A stretch of 38,551 bases of DNA, taken from the NCBI GenBank assembly GCA_016841325.1, contig JAENZJ010000030.1, forward strand, positions 1 to 38,551, in the 5' to 3' direction. The DNA is from Thermincola carboxydiphila. Lineage in GTDB: Bacteria; Bacillota; Thermincolia; Thermincolales; UBA2595. Made by a program: the position numbers and the translations under genes. Shown here one piece after another: positions 7,345 to 17,238 of the stretch. The stretch's first letter is position 1. The number at the start of each line of letters is the position of its first letter. The notes under the pieces are model-generated. The model made no database searches. It had not been told where the DNA came from and saw only the letters and a list, made by a program, of their open reading frames with translations.

Positions 7345-8604
7345 TTGACAGGGAAGGGTTTGAATATTGACGTGGAAAATATTGCAGAAATTGCTAACAA
7401 TACCGGTCTGTCGTCTGTCAGGTCTTACCGGCTGAGGATGGCTGTCATCCTGGGCGGTTTGGCAGCGCTAGGACCATTGTCTATTGACATGTATTTACCT
7501 GCTCTGCCCGGTCTGGCCAGGGATATGCAGACCAGTGCTTCAATTGTGCAGCTCAGCCTGACTTTTTTTCTGCTGGGGCTGGCCTCGGGGCAATTGCTGG
7601 CAGGTCCCTTGAGTGACATTCGCGGACGCAGAATGCCGCTGCTGGCCGGACTCATTGTCTACAGCCTGACTTCACTGCTGTGCGCCCTAAGCCCTTCAGT
7701 CTGGACACTGATTGGATTACGCTTTGTCCAGGGCCTGGCAGGGGCGGCAGGTGTGGTGATTTCACGGGCTATTGTCAGGGACCTCTATTCAGGTACAGAG
7801 ATGACAAAGTTTGTCGCCGGCCTGATGCTGGTTACCGGAGCTGCTCCGGTTGTGGCCCCTCTTGCAGGGGGACAGCTGCTGCGGTTCACTGCCTGGCACG
7901 GGGTTTTTTTCGTCCTGGCTGTAATCGGATTGGGGTTGACCCTTGCCGTTTTTTTCGGTATCCCGGAGACACTGCCTGTAGAACGGCGCTCAGGGGGAGG
8001 CCTCAGAAAAACCCTCTCCACCCTGCGCAGCCTGGCTGCTGACCGGGTTTTCATGGGATATGCCCTTTCCCAGGGGTTTGTGTCTGCAGCACTGTTTGCC
8101 TATATTTCCGGCTCACCATTTGTCCTTCAGGACATCTATGGGGTCTCACCCCAGGTGTTCAGCCTGTTGTTTGCTGTCAACAGTTTTGGGATTATCCTTG
8201 CCGGACAGCTTACCGGCAGACTTTCCGGTATAGTCAGTGAAACAAAAATGTTTATTACCGGCATCGGTATGTCATTTTTGGGAGGGATTACGCTGCTTGC
8301 TGCTGTACTTGGCGGGGCAGGGCTGGTCTTTGTCCTGCCGCCGATGTTCCTGGTTGTGTCCAGTATGGGAATTGTTGGGTCTGCAGGTTTTTCCCTGGCC
8401 ATGGAGAACCAGCGTGAATCGGCGGGAAGTGCATCAGGACTGCTTGGAGTGCTTTCGTTTATATCAGGCGCTCTGGCTGCCCCTCTCGCCGGGCTTGGTG
8501 GAGGCCGGACAGCCGTTCCCCTGGGCATAACAATCGCAGCTGCCGGCATAGGGGCTGTCCTGTGTTATGTTTTCCTGGTGCGCCGGGTGAGAGGACGGGT
8601 TTAG
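7345..8604 (+). CDS. MFS drug exporter, Bcr/CflA type
   Basis: The protein of up to 419 residues has about 12 membrane helices. The Bcr/CflA signatures are visible: LGPLSIDMYLPALP in helix 1, GPLSDIRGRRMPLL in the helix 2-3 loop (MFS motif A) and RFVQGLAGAAGVVISRAIVRD in helix 4. Members expel drugs or small amphipathic compounds by proton antiport. The exact start is unclear: TTG 7345, TTG 7360 and GTG 7372 are all in frame, and the best purine-rich site (GGGAAGGG, 7351-7358) is poorly spaced for each. The MATE gene follows after 13 nt. A role in exporting the demethylated product of the neighbouring pathway is possible but not shown. Confidence 0.9.
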   Translation: MTGKGLNIDVENIAEIANNTGLSSVRSYRLRMAVILGGLAALGPLSIDMYLPALPGLARDMQTSASIVQLSLTFFLLGLASGQLLAGPLSDIRGRRMPLLAGLIVYSLTSLLCALSPSVWTLIGLRFVQGLAGAAGVVISRAIVRDLYSGTEMTKFVAGLMLVTGAAPVVAPLAGGQLLRFTAWHGVFFVLAVIGLGLTLAVFFGIPETLPVERRSGGGLRKTLSTLRSLAADRVFMGYALSQGFVSAALFAYISGSPFVLQDIYGVSPQVFSLLFAVNSFGIILAGQLTGRLSGIVSETKMFITGIGMSFLGGITLLAAVLGGAGLVFVLPPMFLVVSSMGIVGSAGFSLAMENQRESAGSASGLLGVLSFISGALAAPLAGLGGGRTAVPLGITIAAAGIGAVLCYVFLVRRVRGRV

Positions 8605-8617
8605 GGAGGAGAAGAGA

Positions 8618-9976
8618 GTGGATAATTCCCGCAAATTGGGAGAAGAGAAGGTTTCTAAGCTTTTAATGAAGTTTTCCATTCCTGCAGTGGTAGGAATGCT
8701 GGTAAATGCCGTGTACAACCTGGTGGACCGGATTTTTATCGGAAATGCGGTGGGTTCCCTGGGCATAGCCGGGACCACCATAGGTTTTCCGGTGATGATG
8801 GTGATGATGGCTTTTGGGATGCTTATCGGCATTGGGGCTACATCTCTGATTTCCATCAAACTGGGTGAACAGAAAAAGGAAGAGGCAGAACTCATTGCCG
8901 GCAATGCCTTGGTTTTATTGATTGCCGTTTCTGTGCTGTTCTCCGCTGCCGGACTGCTGTTCATCACTCCCATTTTAACTGCCTTTGGGGCCAGTGAGGC
9001 AGTACTGCCTTTTGCCAGAGACTATATGAGGATTATCCTGTGGGGGACCGTTTTTTCTTCAATAGGTTTTGGGATGAACAACTTCATTCGTGCTGAGGGC
9101 AATCCCCGGATAGCCATGTATACCATGCTGCTGGGTGCTGTTTTGAATACGATTCTGGACCCCATATTTTTGTTTGTCTTCAGGTGGGGTATGAGTGGAG
9201 CGGCATTTGCCACCATTCTGTCCCAGGCTGTATCTGCGGCATGGGTGCTCTATTATTTTCTCGGCGGCAGGAGCCAGCTGAAACTAAGGTTTAAGAATCT
9301 GAAACCACAGGTGCCAACGGTGGGGAAAATAACCGCCCTTGGGCTGCCGCCCTTTGCCATGCAGATTGCGGCCGGAATATTGGGAGTAATCATGAACAGG
9401 AGTTTATTCACATATGGCGGAGACCTTGCCGTATCCGGCATGGGAGTCGTAATGAGTGTTATGACCGTACTGATAATGCCTGTTATAGGAATCAGCCAGG
9501 GGGTTCAGCCGATAATTGGATATAACTATGGTGCCCGGAAGTTTGACCGGGTTAAAGAGGCTTTGAAGCAGGGCATACTGGTGGCTACCGTGGTTGTCTG
9601 TTTCGGTTTCCTGGTAACAATGCTGATACCGGAACAGCTTGTGGCCCTGTTCAACCGGGAAGACCAGGAACTTATCAGCTTTGGAGCCCATGCCCTGAGG
9701 GTGTTTTTCGCTTTCCTGCCCATAGTCGGGTTCCAGATTATTTCAGCCAACTATTTTCAGGCCGTGGGTAAACCCAAACATTCCGCTTTTTTGAGTCTTT
9801 CCAGGCAGGTACTGGTTTTGATTCCGGCCCTGCTAATCCTTCCCAGGTTTTTTGCCCTCGAAGGGGTGCTGATGGCGGGACCGCTGTCAGACCTGATTTC
9901 ATCAGTCATAACAGGTGTCTGGCTATTTAGGGAATTAAAGCACCTGGATGCCAGGCACCAGGAGAGTTGTGCCTGA
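8618..9976 (+). CDS. MATE-family efflux transporter
   Basis: The 452-residue membrane protein of the MATE family shows two related six-helix halves. Typical segments are FSIPAVVGMLVNAVYNLVDRIFIG at the start, GIGATSLISIKLGE, NNFIRAEGNP and, in the second half, GISQGVQPIIGYNYGA and ANYFQAVGK. It uses a Na+ or H+ gradient to expel cationic drugs or metabolites. The start is GTG after AGGGAGGAG, 13 nt behind the MFS gene, so the two exporters are probably co-transcribed. A terminator follows. Confidence 0.95.
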   Translation: MDNSRKLGEEKVSKLLMKFSIPAVVGMLVNAVYNLVDRIFIGNAVGSLGIAGTTIGFPVMMVMMAFGMLIGIGATSLISIKLGEQKKEEAELIAGNALVLLIAVSVLFSAAGLLFITPILTAFGASEAVLPFARDYMRIILWGTVFSSIGFGMNNFIRAEGNPRIAMYTMLLGAVLNTILDPIFLFVFRWGMSGAAFATILSQAVSAAWVLYYFLGGRSQLKLRFKNLKPQVPTVGKITALGLPPFAMQIAAGILGVIMNRSLFTYGGDLAVSGMGVVMSVMTVLIMPVIGISQGVQPIIGYNYGARKFDRVKEALKQGILVATVVVCFGFLVTMLIPEQLVALFNREDQELISFGAHALRVFFAFLPIVGFQIISANYFQAVGKPKHSAFLSLSRQVLVLIPALLILPRFFALEGVLMAGPLSDLISSVITGVWLFRELKHLDARHQESCA

Positions 9977-10028
9977 AATGTATCATTCTCACATAATAAT
10001 ATAAAATATTGACACCGGAGTGAGCAGA

Positions 10029-10070
10029 CAGGGGTGTCCCATGGTTAACAGTGGGGCACCCTGATTTTTT
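10029..10070 (+). terminator. Terminator after the MATE gene
   Basis: A hairpin of roughly 10 bp (CAGGGGTGTCCC against GGGGCACCCTG, one bulge) is followed by GATTTTTTT. It closes the exporter operon. Confidence 0.85.
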
Positions 10071-10146
10071 TAAAAGCAGAGTAAATTTTCAAAAAATTTG
10101 TGCAAAAACACGAGAACTTTTGTCTAATGTGAAGGGAAATTGTACC

Positions 10147-10224
10147 ATGAGTAGAATATTAATACTAAAAAAAGACGTACTTAAGCATATAGTAATATCA
10201 ATAATGATAACCTTTTCTAATTAA
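10147..10224 (+). CDS. Possible 25-aa peptide upstream of the cytochrome gene
   Basis: ATG at 10147 follows AAGGG by 10 nt and opens a 25-codon frame (begins MSRILILKKD, then a hydrophobic run) that stops 28 nt before the cytochrome start. It could be a leader peptide or a remnant of an exported protein's N-terminus. Nothing beyond position and ribosome binding site supports it. Confidence 0.25.
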   Translation: MSRILILKKDVLKHIVISIMITFSN

Positions 10225-10252
10225 TTGGGTAACCTTGGGGGGAATTCACTTT

Positions 10253-13200
10253 ATGCCGGTTTCACCTGCAATACGATCATCAGAAAAAGCAAATAAACGC
10301 AATAACTTTTTAATAGCAACAATACTTATAACAATAGCGGTATTGCTGGGAATGACGATATGGAAGATTATTCCTGCAGAGGCTGTCAGGAAAACTGTCT
10401 GGCAGACCCCTGCTACTGCTGCTGTTTATGCAGTAGCAGCTGATGACATCGATGGTGATAATGTCAGGGAAGTGGTCTACGGAGGGCAGGACAGCAAGCT
10501 TTATGTGAGGAAATACATTCACTCCACCAGGTTAACGGAGCCTTACCAGACTTTTGGCATCACTGCGGGAATGTCACCTGAGATAATTAAGCTGCGGGAC
10601 CTTGACGGGGACGGAAACCAGGAAATAATAGTGGCCGGTCCGGACAGCAACCGGGTTGAGGCCTATACCTTTTTTAATAACACCCTTGCACAACTCTTCA
10701 GTGTTCCTGTCAGCGGTAATGTGTTGGACCTGGCAGTCGGTCAGCTGACTGATGCCAATGGCAATACCGGCATCGATGTGGCTGCACTTACTTCTGCAAA
10801 TAAAGTAGAACTGGTGTACAACGATTCGGGCACCTGGACCACGGGCTACACCGCCAATACCGTAAACGAGCCTAAGAGGGTTGAAGCATTTGTATATGAT
10901 GGCTTACAGGATGCGGTGGTGGTAACCACCGTTTATGGTGTAAGGACCTTTTTCTTTGACGGTGCGGATAATCCGCCTCCGGTCTGGGAAGTAAACGGGG
11001 TTGTCAACGGGACAGATACATATAATGTGTTTGCCCCCCTGGCCGTTTCCGGTGATATAGTAAACAGCTCCAACAGCAACGGCACTGACGGGGTACCGGA
11101 AATAGTTGTCGGTACCCAGGACCTGAAGGCAGGGAAGAGCGATATTGTGGTCACCCTGAACGGCAGGACCGGGGCTGAAGTCTGGAAAAGTACCGGTGGC
11201 AGGATCCTGGGGCGTATCAATGATATCAAGGTCCAGGCGGTCGGGGGCACTCAGCCTGATAAGAAGTTTATTGCCGTAGGTACCGGAGCGGCCCGTGATT
11301 CCGGAGGCAACCCGGTTGACGGGCAGTATGTACTGCTGTTTCAGGTTGACGGTTCGGGTCTGAATAACCCTAATTTTAAGCAGGGCACCGGGAGCACCTG
11401 GCGGGGTTACCTGGCCCCGGCCGGAGAAGTGCTGGCAGTTTACCAGGGTTACATCGACCATTCGTTAAACAATTCATCAGATACCAACATTATTGTGATC
11501 ACCGGGGATAAGACGGACGGGACCCAGGAAAACAGGGTTGTCAAGTTATGGTATACCGGAAGTGACAACACGCTTAACTACGATACATTTAATGATGTAA
11601 ATAACTATTATCAGCTAAACAAAGATGCTTCCTATACCTGGTCACCCCGGAGCACCTATTTGATTGACAGTGCTGCCATTAATCCACAGGATAACTGGCG
11701 GGATGTGGTGTTTACCCGGCCCGGGACAGGCGGGGCAGAAGTGCTCAGTTTTGACTACAAGGCCCCGGCTATTACTTCATACCCCACTGTTTCGCCTGAT
11801 CCGGTTGTTAACCCATGGAACAATAATGTCACCATATCGGTATCTGCCAGCGAGGGGTGTTATGTTAAAGTCGAAATCTTAAGAGGCAGTAATGGTTCCG
11901 TATTTGCCACACTGGGTCCCAGGGTAGCAGATTTCAACGGTACCAGCGCTGAAACCAGCCTCGTTTGGGATGGTACCGACGGTGCCGGGAACAGGTACAC
12001 TGAGACGACATATAAAATTAAGGTTTGGGTTTATGACAATGAAACCCAGTTTGACGGTAACAGCCCGCTAACCCTGCCCTATGAGACACAGGCAAGGTCG
12101 TATGCCACTTATCCCGGTTCATACAGTTATTATACCGTAAGCTATGACTCTACTAATCCGGAACTGACCCTGGAATTCTTTAAAGATGTTAACCGGACTA
12201 TACCTCTCAGCGTTTACAACGGCAATCCCATTACCCGGTCCGGCGCTCCGGTTTATCTTAAGATAACCGCTTCTGAATACCTGGCACCGGAGACGGTGTT
12301 CTATACAGTTTATGATGTGCACCCCCAGGTCCGGACAAGTCCCGGGACAACAGATAACTTTACTTTTAATGGAGTCTGGAACCTTGAACTGCCTGCTGAG
12401 GACGGAATTGCCCGGATTGAGATCGAAGGAAAGGACAATGGAGGGAATCCCGGAAACATAACCCGGGAGGTTATAGTAGATAATAGTGTCACTCAGCCAA
12501 TAGTAACAGCATCTGACAATTTAAACGGAAAGGTTACTCTCAGTATTTCAGGTATAGACCCGGACCACAAATATGTCAGGATATACCGCGGTACGGTAAG
12601 TGGTTTCACTCCTAATGAATACTCTCTCCTGGCGAGCTTTACCGATTTTTCGGCAAAATCTTATGTAGATAAAAACGTTCAGCCTGACCAGATTTATTAT
12701 TACCGGGTCCAGCAGGAGGACCACGTTGAAAACAAAGCCTTTTCAGGCGAGGTTTCCGGAAAGGCGCTGCCGGGACTGACCTTTACTCTGGATTACTATA
12801 CAGACCCCGGATGGACCCAGCTGCTGTCCAAAAACCCGGATGGCAGGTATGTAACAAACCTGAGGTCACCTATCTACATTAAATTTACCGCCAGCAACCC
12901 CCTGGTGGCTGCGCCATCATACATAGTTGATGCACCTGGCAGCACAGCAAATGATATTACTGAACCGGTGACCGCCTCCTGGGTCAGCGGGCAGGTTTAC
13001 CAGGGGGTATGGGGAGTTACTGTACCGGGCAATGACGGCCCTGCCAGTGTAAAGGTTACGGCAGCAGATATTTTCGGGCAGTCCCTGGTTAATAACGTGC
13101 CGGCAGCGGGCGGCACTGTGATCGTGGACACGACTGCTGCGGCGCCGCACCTCTGGGCTGAGCCGGGCCCTGCCAGTGTTAACCTGAAGTGGACCAGGGA

Positions 13201-15964
13201 AAGTGATGTCAAAAACACAAAAATATACCGCAGTACTAACCAGGATTTTGTTCCCACTGATTCGGGAATCGGGACTAATCTGATTACAACTGTTTCCGGG
13301 ACCGTTTATCATGACTCTGGCCTTGATCCTGAACAGACATATTATTACAAGGTTGTTGCTGTTGACTGTGCCGGCAATGTTTCGCCGCCGTCTGACAGGG
13401 CTTCAGTACAGCCGGAGTTCTCGGAACCTCATCCGGCTCCGGTAATTGTCAGGGCTGATCCCACCAGTAAGCAGATAATTTATATTGTTTTTGACGAACC
13501 GGTGGTGATCAGGAGCAACCCTGCCGACTGGACGGTAACCCAGAATGTATACGGGACACCGCCTGAGGTAGCTTCTGCAGAGGTTACTGACGACCGGCGG
13601 GTCATCAGGGTAGTCCTCAGTGGGGAACAGGGAACAGGAAACCAGCTGACCCCGCTGACATATACCCTGAACCTGACCGGTATTGAGGATGATTACGGGA
13701 CCCCCCTTCCCGAAGATAATGTGACCAATCAGGTATCATGGGAGGCCTTTACCCCTCACGGGAAGTTCTCCCAGTGGTCCGGGGGGACTGTCCCTGCCGG
13801 GTCCTCGACAGTACTTTGCGGCCTCTGCCACAGCGCCCATAACGCTTCTGGCAGTTCACTGCTTCCTGATACCACCATTAAAAAGGTCTGCTTCATCTGT
13901 CACAGTATAACCGGTTCCAGTGCCCTGAAGGTTGAAGGTGAATTTGTTTCCCGGAGTGTGTATGGTATGCCTTATTCCTTTACTCTCCATAAGTCCCTGG
14001 ACAGTGATGACCCCGGATATGACGTGCTCTCGTGTGTTGACTGCCACAACCCTCATGGTGACGTACAGGACAAAAACACTGATAACACCATATATCCAAA
14101 GCTGCTGCGGGTTGCTGATGCAGATGGTAACAAATACTATCAGGGTAACCAGGTTTGTTTGGCATGCCATGGCAATGTGGACCGCAGTTTTGAAGATGGG
14201 ACATATTATGCCAACACCGGAGGGAATCATATTAATCCTGTTGACCCTGATAATATCAATGCATCAAATACCACCGGCCCTGTCCATTATGATAATGTCA
14301 ATTTTGGTGATTTTCTTAATCCCGATTCCGGGACTCAGATAACATGTATGAAATGCCATGAAAAACACGGCTCCCGGTATGAGAGTCTTCTGGATGACAG
14401 CCTTGCCGGCAGTGAGGAAGCCCTCTGCTTCAAATCAGGCTGCCATGGGCCGGAAAATCCCGCCAAAAATATTTATGACCGGTTTTTCGGTACGGGCAAA
14501 GTTTCCCGGCATGACATCGGCGGCACCGGCGGCAAGGGCAGGGTCGAATGTACCAACTGCCACGGCCCGCATACTGTTGACAATACCCTTACTGCAACTA
14601 CCGGCAAGATCAGTGACCCGGACAATACCAAGCTGGCATATCTGGGTGGGCCGGAAAATAACTTCTGCCTAAAGTGTCATGATGGCGGCCCGCCCCAAAA
14701 AACCAGGACTGAGACTGCGGTTGTTCCATATACGGTCAGTTTTGACAAAGACATCACCACCAATGGTTCCGGATGGGATAAATCATGGTTCACCAATACA
14801 GGGCACTATACCCAGTCTGGCTTCCAGACACCCCGGCGCTGCAGGGGGTGTCATACCTGGCATGGGTCCCAGTATTTATCCCTGATGAATGAACCAATTG
14901 ACCGTGATTTTAATTACAGTTTCAATTCCAGCAACAGCCCCTACTGTCTGGGGTTATGCCACCGGGCATCAATAGGCAACTCCTATGTGGAAACTGAAAT
15001 TAAAACTGTATTTAATCCCGCTAACTCCCCATACCGGCATCCTACCTTTGATGTTAACGGGGTCCATGATAATACAGAAGACCTGGCTGCTAAAAATGTG
15101 ACCAGGCATGCCGAGTGTTCTGACTGCCATGATGTCCACACAGCAAAGGCTGATGGTTCTGAACAGGGCCTTTTGGGACAGGTGACCGGGCTTGACATCA
15201 CATGGAGCGGGACTCCGTGGGAATCTTTCAGCGATGCGGAGCTGGTACCGCTGAATCCCGGTGATGAGCAGTACCGACTGTGTCTCAAGTGCCACAGCCC
15301 TTATTCCTATAATTCGCCTCCGGTAACACCGTCGTCTGTGGGGTCGTGGCAGGGTTCTTTTGACCAGACTGATATCGCCATGGAATTCAATCCCGATAAT
15401 CCTGCTTTCCATGCAGTAATCGGAGAGAGTAAAGTACCGACTTTCGTATATAATGACGATACTTACTATTATGGAAAGTTTGCCGGTTCATGGACGGCGG
15501 ATGCGGAAATGAAGTGTACTGACTGCCACAGCTACCCGGGCCGGAGGGGGCCCCACGGTTCCCCCAACAGGTTTGTACTTAAAGGCCGATGGGATAATAC
15601 TACCGGAACAAGCGGGACATCCGGTCATCTCTGCTTCTATTGTCATGACTATGACTTTTATACAGGAGCAGACCCTGGCACTGAGACAGTCAGATCCCAG
15701 TTTTCCAGGGTAGGAAACTATAACCTGCACAACAGCTCCGGCGGTTCCCACGGGAGCGCCGGCTGTGTGCAGTGCCATGGGGCGGTCCCCCATGGCTGGA
15801 ATAAAGACGACAGCGGGACAGGAGGTCTGTCCCTGGTTACCTCCGCTGACCCGGCGCCCTATAGTGACGGGGTGGGAATTACGTCAATCAACACTGTAAA
15901 CACCACCCCTGGTGACTGGAAAGGCCATGGTGCCCAGTGGTCATGCGTAAAAAGCTGTCACTAA
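10253..15964 (+). CDS. Giant multiheme cytochrome c with beta-propeller, Ig and FN3 domains
   Basis: This 1903-residue exported protein has an N-terminal hydrophobic segment (about 20-42, ending PAEA), probably a signal peptide or anchor. Residues about 45-430 hold FG-GAP/VCBS-like propeller repeats (DIDGDNVREV, DLDGDGNQEI, DGVPEIVVG). A FlgD-like Ig domain follows near 500-620, then at least two fibronectin III-like units (around 745 and 960) and another Ig-like unit. From about 1189 come 13 CxxCH motifs plus three atypical ones: CFKSGCH (CX4CH), CLGLCH and CVKSCH (CX3CH). The last one ends the protein. Such architecture fits a wall- or surface-exposed electron carrier for extracellular electron transfer in Gram-positive metal reducers. 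ATG 10253 follows GGGGGGAA; an in-frame TTG at 10235 lies before that site. No cytochrome maturation genes lie next to it. Confidence 0.93.
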   Translation: MPVSPAIRSSEKANKRNNFLIATILITIAVLLGMTIWKIIPAEAVRKTVWQTPATAAVYAVAADDIDGDNVREVVYGGQDSKLYVRKYIHSTRLTEPYQTFGITAGMSPEIIKLRDLDGDGNQEIIVAGPDSNRVEAYTFFNNTLAQLFSVPVSGNVLDLAVGQLTDANGNTGIDVAALTSANKVELVYNDSGTWTTGYTANTVNEPKRVEAFVYDGLQDAVVVTTVYGVRTFFFDGADNPPPVWEVNGVVNGTDTYNVFAPLAVSGDIVNSSNSNGTDGVPEIVVGTQDLKAGKSDIVVTLNGRTGAEVWKSTGGRILGRINDIKVQAVGGTQPDKKFIAVGTGAARDSGGNPVDGQYVLLFQVDGSGLNNPNFKQGTGSTWRGYLAPAGEVLAVYQGYIDHSLNNSSDTNIIVITGDKTDGTQENRVVKLWYTGSDNTLNYDTFNDVNNYYQLNKDASYTWSPRSTYLIDSAAINPQDNWRDVVFTRPGTGGAEVLSFDYKAPAITSYPTVSPDPVVNPWNNNVTISVSASEGCYVKVEILRGSNGSVFATLGPRVADFNGTSAETSLVWDGTDGAGNRYTETTYKIKVWVYDNETQFDGNSPLTLPYETQARSYATYPGSYSYYTVSYDSTNPELTLEFFKDVNRTIPLSVYNGNPITRSGAPVYLKITASEYLAPETVFYTVYDVHPQVRTSPGTTDNFTFNGVWNLELPAEDGIARIEIEGKDNGGNPGNITREVIVDNSVTQPIVTASDNLNGKVTLSISGIDPDHKYVRIYRGTVSGFTPNEYSLLASFTDFSAKSYVDKNVQPDQIYYYRVQQEDHVENKAFSGEVSGKALPGLTFTLDYYTDPGWTQLLSKNPDGRYVTNLRSPIYIKFTASNPLVAAPSYIVDAPGSTANDITEPVTASWVSGQVYQGVWGVTVPGNDGPASVKVTAADIFGQSLVNNVPAAGGTVIVDTTAAAPHLWAEPGPASVNLKWTRESDVKNTKIYRSTNQDFVPTDSGIGTNLITTVSGTVYHDSGLDPEQTYYYKVVAVDCAGNVSPPSDRASVQPEFSEPHPAPVIVRADPTSKQIIYIVFDEPVVIRSNPADWTVTQNVYGTPPEVASAEVTDDRRVIRVVLSGEQGTGNQLTPLTYTLNLTGIEDDYGTPLPEDNVTNQVSWEAFTPHGKFSQWSGGTVPAGSSTVLCGLCHSAHNASGSSLLPDTTIKKVCFICHSITGSSALKVEGEFVSRSVYGMPYSFTLHKSLDSDDPGYDVLSCVDCHNPHGDVQDKNTDNTIYPKLLRVADADGNKYYQGNQVCLACHGNVDRSFEDGTYYANTGGNHINPVDPDNINASNTTGPVHYDNVNFGDFLNPDSGTQITCMKCHEKHGSRYESLLDDSLAGSEEALCFKSGCHGPENPAKNIYDRFFGTGKVSRHDIGGTGGKGRVECTNCHGPHTVDNTLTATTGKISDPDNTKLAYLGGPENNFCLKCHDGGPPQKTRTETAVVPYTVSFDKDITTNGSGWDKSWFTNTGHYTQSGFQTPRRCRGCHTWHGSQYLSLMNEPIDRDFNYSFNSSNSPYCLGLCHRASIGNSYVETEIKTVFNPANSPYRHPTFDVNGVHDNTEDLAAKNVTRHAECSDCHDVHTAKADGSEQGLLGQVTGLDITWSGTPWESFSDAELVPLNPGDEQYRLCLKCHSPYSYNSPPVTPSSVGSWQGSFDQTDIAMEFNPDNPAFHAVIGESKVPTFVYNDDTYYYGKFAGSWTADAEMKCTDCHSYPGRRGPHGSPNRFVLKGRWDNTTGTSGTSGHLCFYCHDYDFYTGADPGTETVRSQFSRVGNYNLHNSSGGSHGSAGCVQCHGAVPHGWNKDDSGTGGLSLVTSADPAPYSDGVGITSINTVNTTPGDWKGHGAQWSCVKSCH

Positions 15965-16081
15965 AAAATGGAGGAACTCCTGGATTTATCTAGAATATTC
16001 AGTATGTAGACCGGGCTGCAGAATCTGCTGGTGGAAACCGGAGGCTGTCATTAAAATCTGTTAAGGGTGTGGTTTACATAC

Positions 16082-16996
16082 ATGAGGGTTAAGCACTTAT
16101 TAATTGTTGTCTTTATTATGGCCGTGGCGGGACTCGCGGCAGTCATGGTTTTTACCGGGGACGGCGAAGGTGAGCCTGCCGCCGGACCCCGGTTTCTGTA
16201 TGAAATAACCGGGGGAGACGGGAAGAGAGGGCTCAGGGAGCCGGTATATGCCGCGGCAGATGAAAAGGGCCGTATCCTGGTTGCCGACAGCGGCAACCGC
16301 CGGGTGGCGGTATTTACCCCAAAAGGTCACTTCCTTCACGAAATTGGCGGACCTCAGTCTGAAAAACCTCTTTCTTATCCCTATGGCATAGGTTTGCTGG
16401 GAGGACAGGTCCTGGTTGCCGATCCCGGTGCAGGCGCCCTTTACGAATACTCAGCAGCAGGAGACTACGTGAAAACTTGGTTTGGCCCTGAAAAGGGTAT
16501 CCAGCCGGCCCAGGTTTTTATTACCCCCGACAGGAGTGTTTACATCACAGACATGGCCGGCAAACAGGTCCTGGTCTTTGATAAGGAAGTCAGCCTGATT
16601 AGGACTGTCCGGTCACGGCAGGTTTCCCTGGGATCCCCCCAGGGTTTGGCGGTAACCGCTGATGGTTCTATATGGGTCGCAGACGGGGGTAACTATAATG
16701 TTAAGCTTATCAGCCCCTCAGGAGAAACAAAGAAGGTTTTTGACGGCGGGCCCAGCCAGCCCCTGAGCATGGCCAAAGGTCTGGCTGTCGACTCCGAAGG
16801 CCGAATTTATGTGGCTGATACCCTGTCAAATGCGGTCAGGGTATTTGATGAAGACGGGAACAGCCTTACCGGTCTCAGGGCGGAACCGGACAAAAAGAGC
16901 AATTTCAGCATGCCGGTGGGAATATCTATAGATGAAAATGATAAAATATATATTGCCGATCAGGGGAATAACAGGGTTCAGGTGTGGGGTTACTGA
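16082..16996 (+). CDS. NHL-repeat beta-propeller protein, membrane-anchored or secreted
   Basis: The 304-residue protein starts with a basic, hydrophobic segment (MRVKHLLIVVFIMAVAGLAA), an anchor or signal. Five or six NHL repeats follow, each with a pattern like GRILVADSGNRRVAVF, VYITDMAGKQVLVF, GRIYVADTLSNAVRVF and KIYIADQGNNRVQVW. NHL propellers bind proteins or other ligands and are common beside multiheme cytochromes. It lies 117 nt after the giant cytochrome on the same strand and may share its transcript. ATG 16082 is chosen so that the signal begins with MRVK; GTG 16067 is in frame upstream. A terminator follows at 17028. Confidence 0.88.
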   Translation: MRVKHLLIVVFIMAVAGLAAVMVFTGDGEGEPAAGPRFLYEITGGDGKRGLREPVYAAADEKGRILVADSGNRRVAVFTPKGHFLHEIGGPQSEKPLSYPYGIGLLGGQVLVADPGAGALYEYSAAGDYVKTWFGPEKGIQPAQVFITPDRSVYITDMAGKQVLVFDKEVSLIRTVRSRQVSLGSPQGLAVTADGSIWVADGGNYNVKLISPSGETKKVFDGGPSQPLSMAKGLAVDSEGRIYVADTLSNAVRVFDEDGNSLTGLRAEPDKKSNFSMPVGISIDENDKIYIADQGNNRVQVWGY

Positions 16997-17027
16997 TTAA
17001 TATGTGGCTGAATAGTAGAAAGGTGCT

Positions 17028-17050
17028 GGCTCTTAGAGCCTTATTTTTTT
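17028..17050 (+). terminator. Terminator after the NHL gene
   Basis: GGCTC, TTA, GAGCC makes a 5-bp stem directly followed by TTATTTTTTT. It closes the cytochrome-NHL unit. Confidence 0.8.
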
Positions 17051-17140
17051 GGCCCCTAATTCACTTATAGATGAAGATATTGTGGTTGTTTTTTGGGAAA
17101 TTGCTGTATTGTTTAGGTTACAGCATTGTCATCCAGTATC

Positions 17141-17220
17141 TTGCGCTCTAGCTAAATATTTAGTATAATATTAAATTACAAAATAAATAATTATAAATGG
17201 TTATAAATAACTATAAATAA
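17141..17220 (+). promoter_or_regulatory. Promoter and three 10-bp tandem repeats before the HTH-RNase J operon
   Basis: TTGCGC (17141-17146), a 17-bp spacer and TATAAT (17164-17169) form the promoter. Downstream, 17191-17220 is three tandem 10-bp units: TTATAAATGG, TTATAAATAA and CTATAAATAA. Repeats at one helical turn put identical faces on the same side of the DNA, as small DNA-binding proteins often need. The next gene encodes such a protein. Confidence 0.6.
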
Positions 17221-17238
17221 AGCAATAAGGTGATGCCT

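Noticed and set aside
16020-16055. Short frame ending GGCH before TAA, similar to the cytochrome C-terminus
   Set aside because: Only about a dozen codons without CxxCH or a start; similarity to the KSCH end is probably chance.
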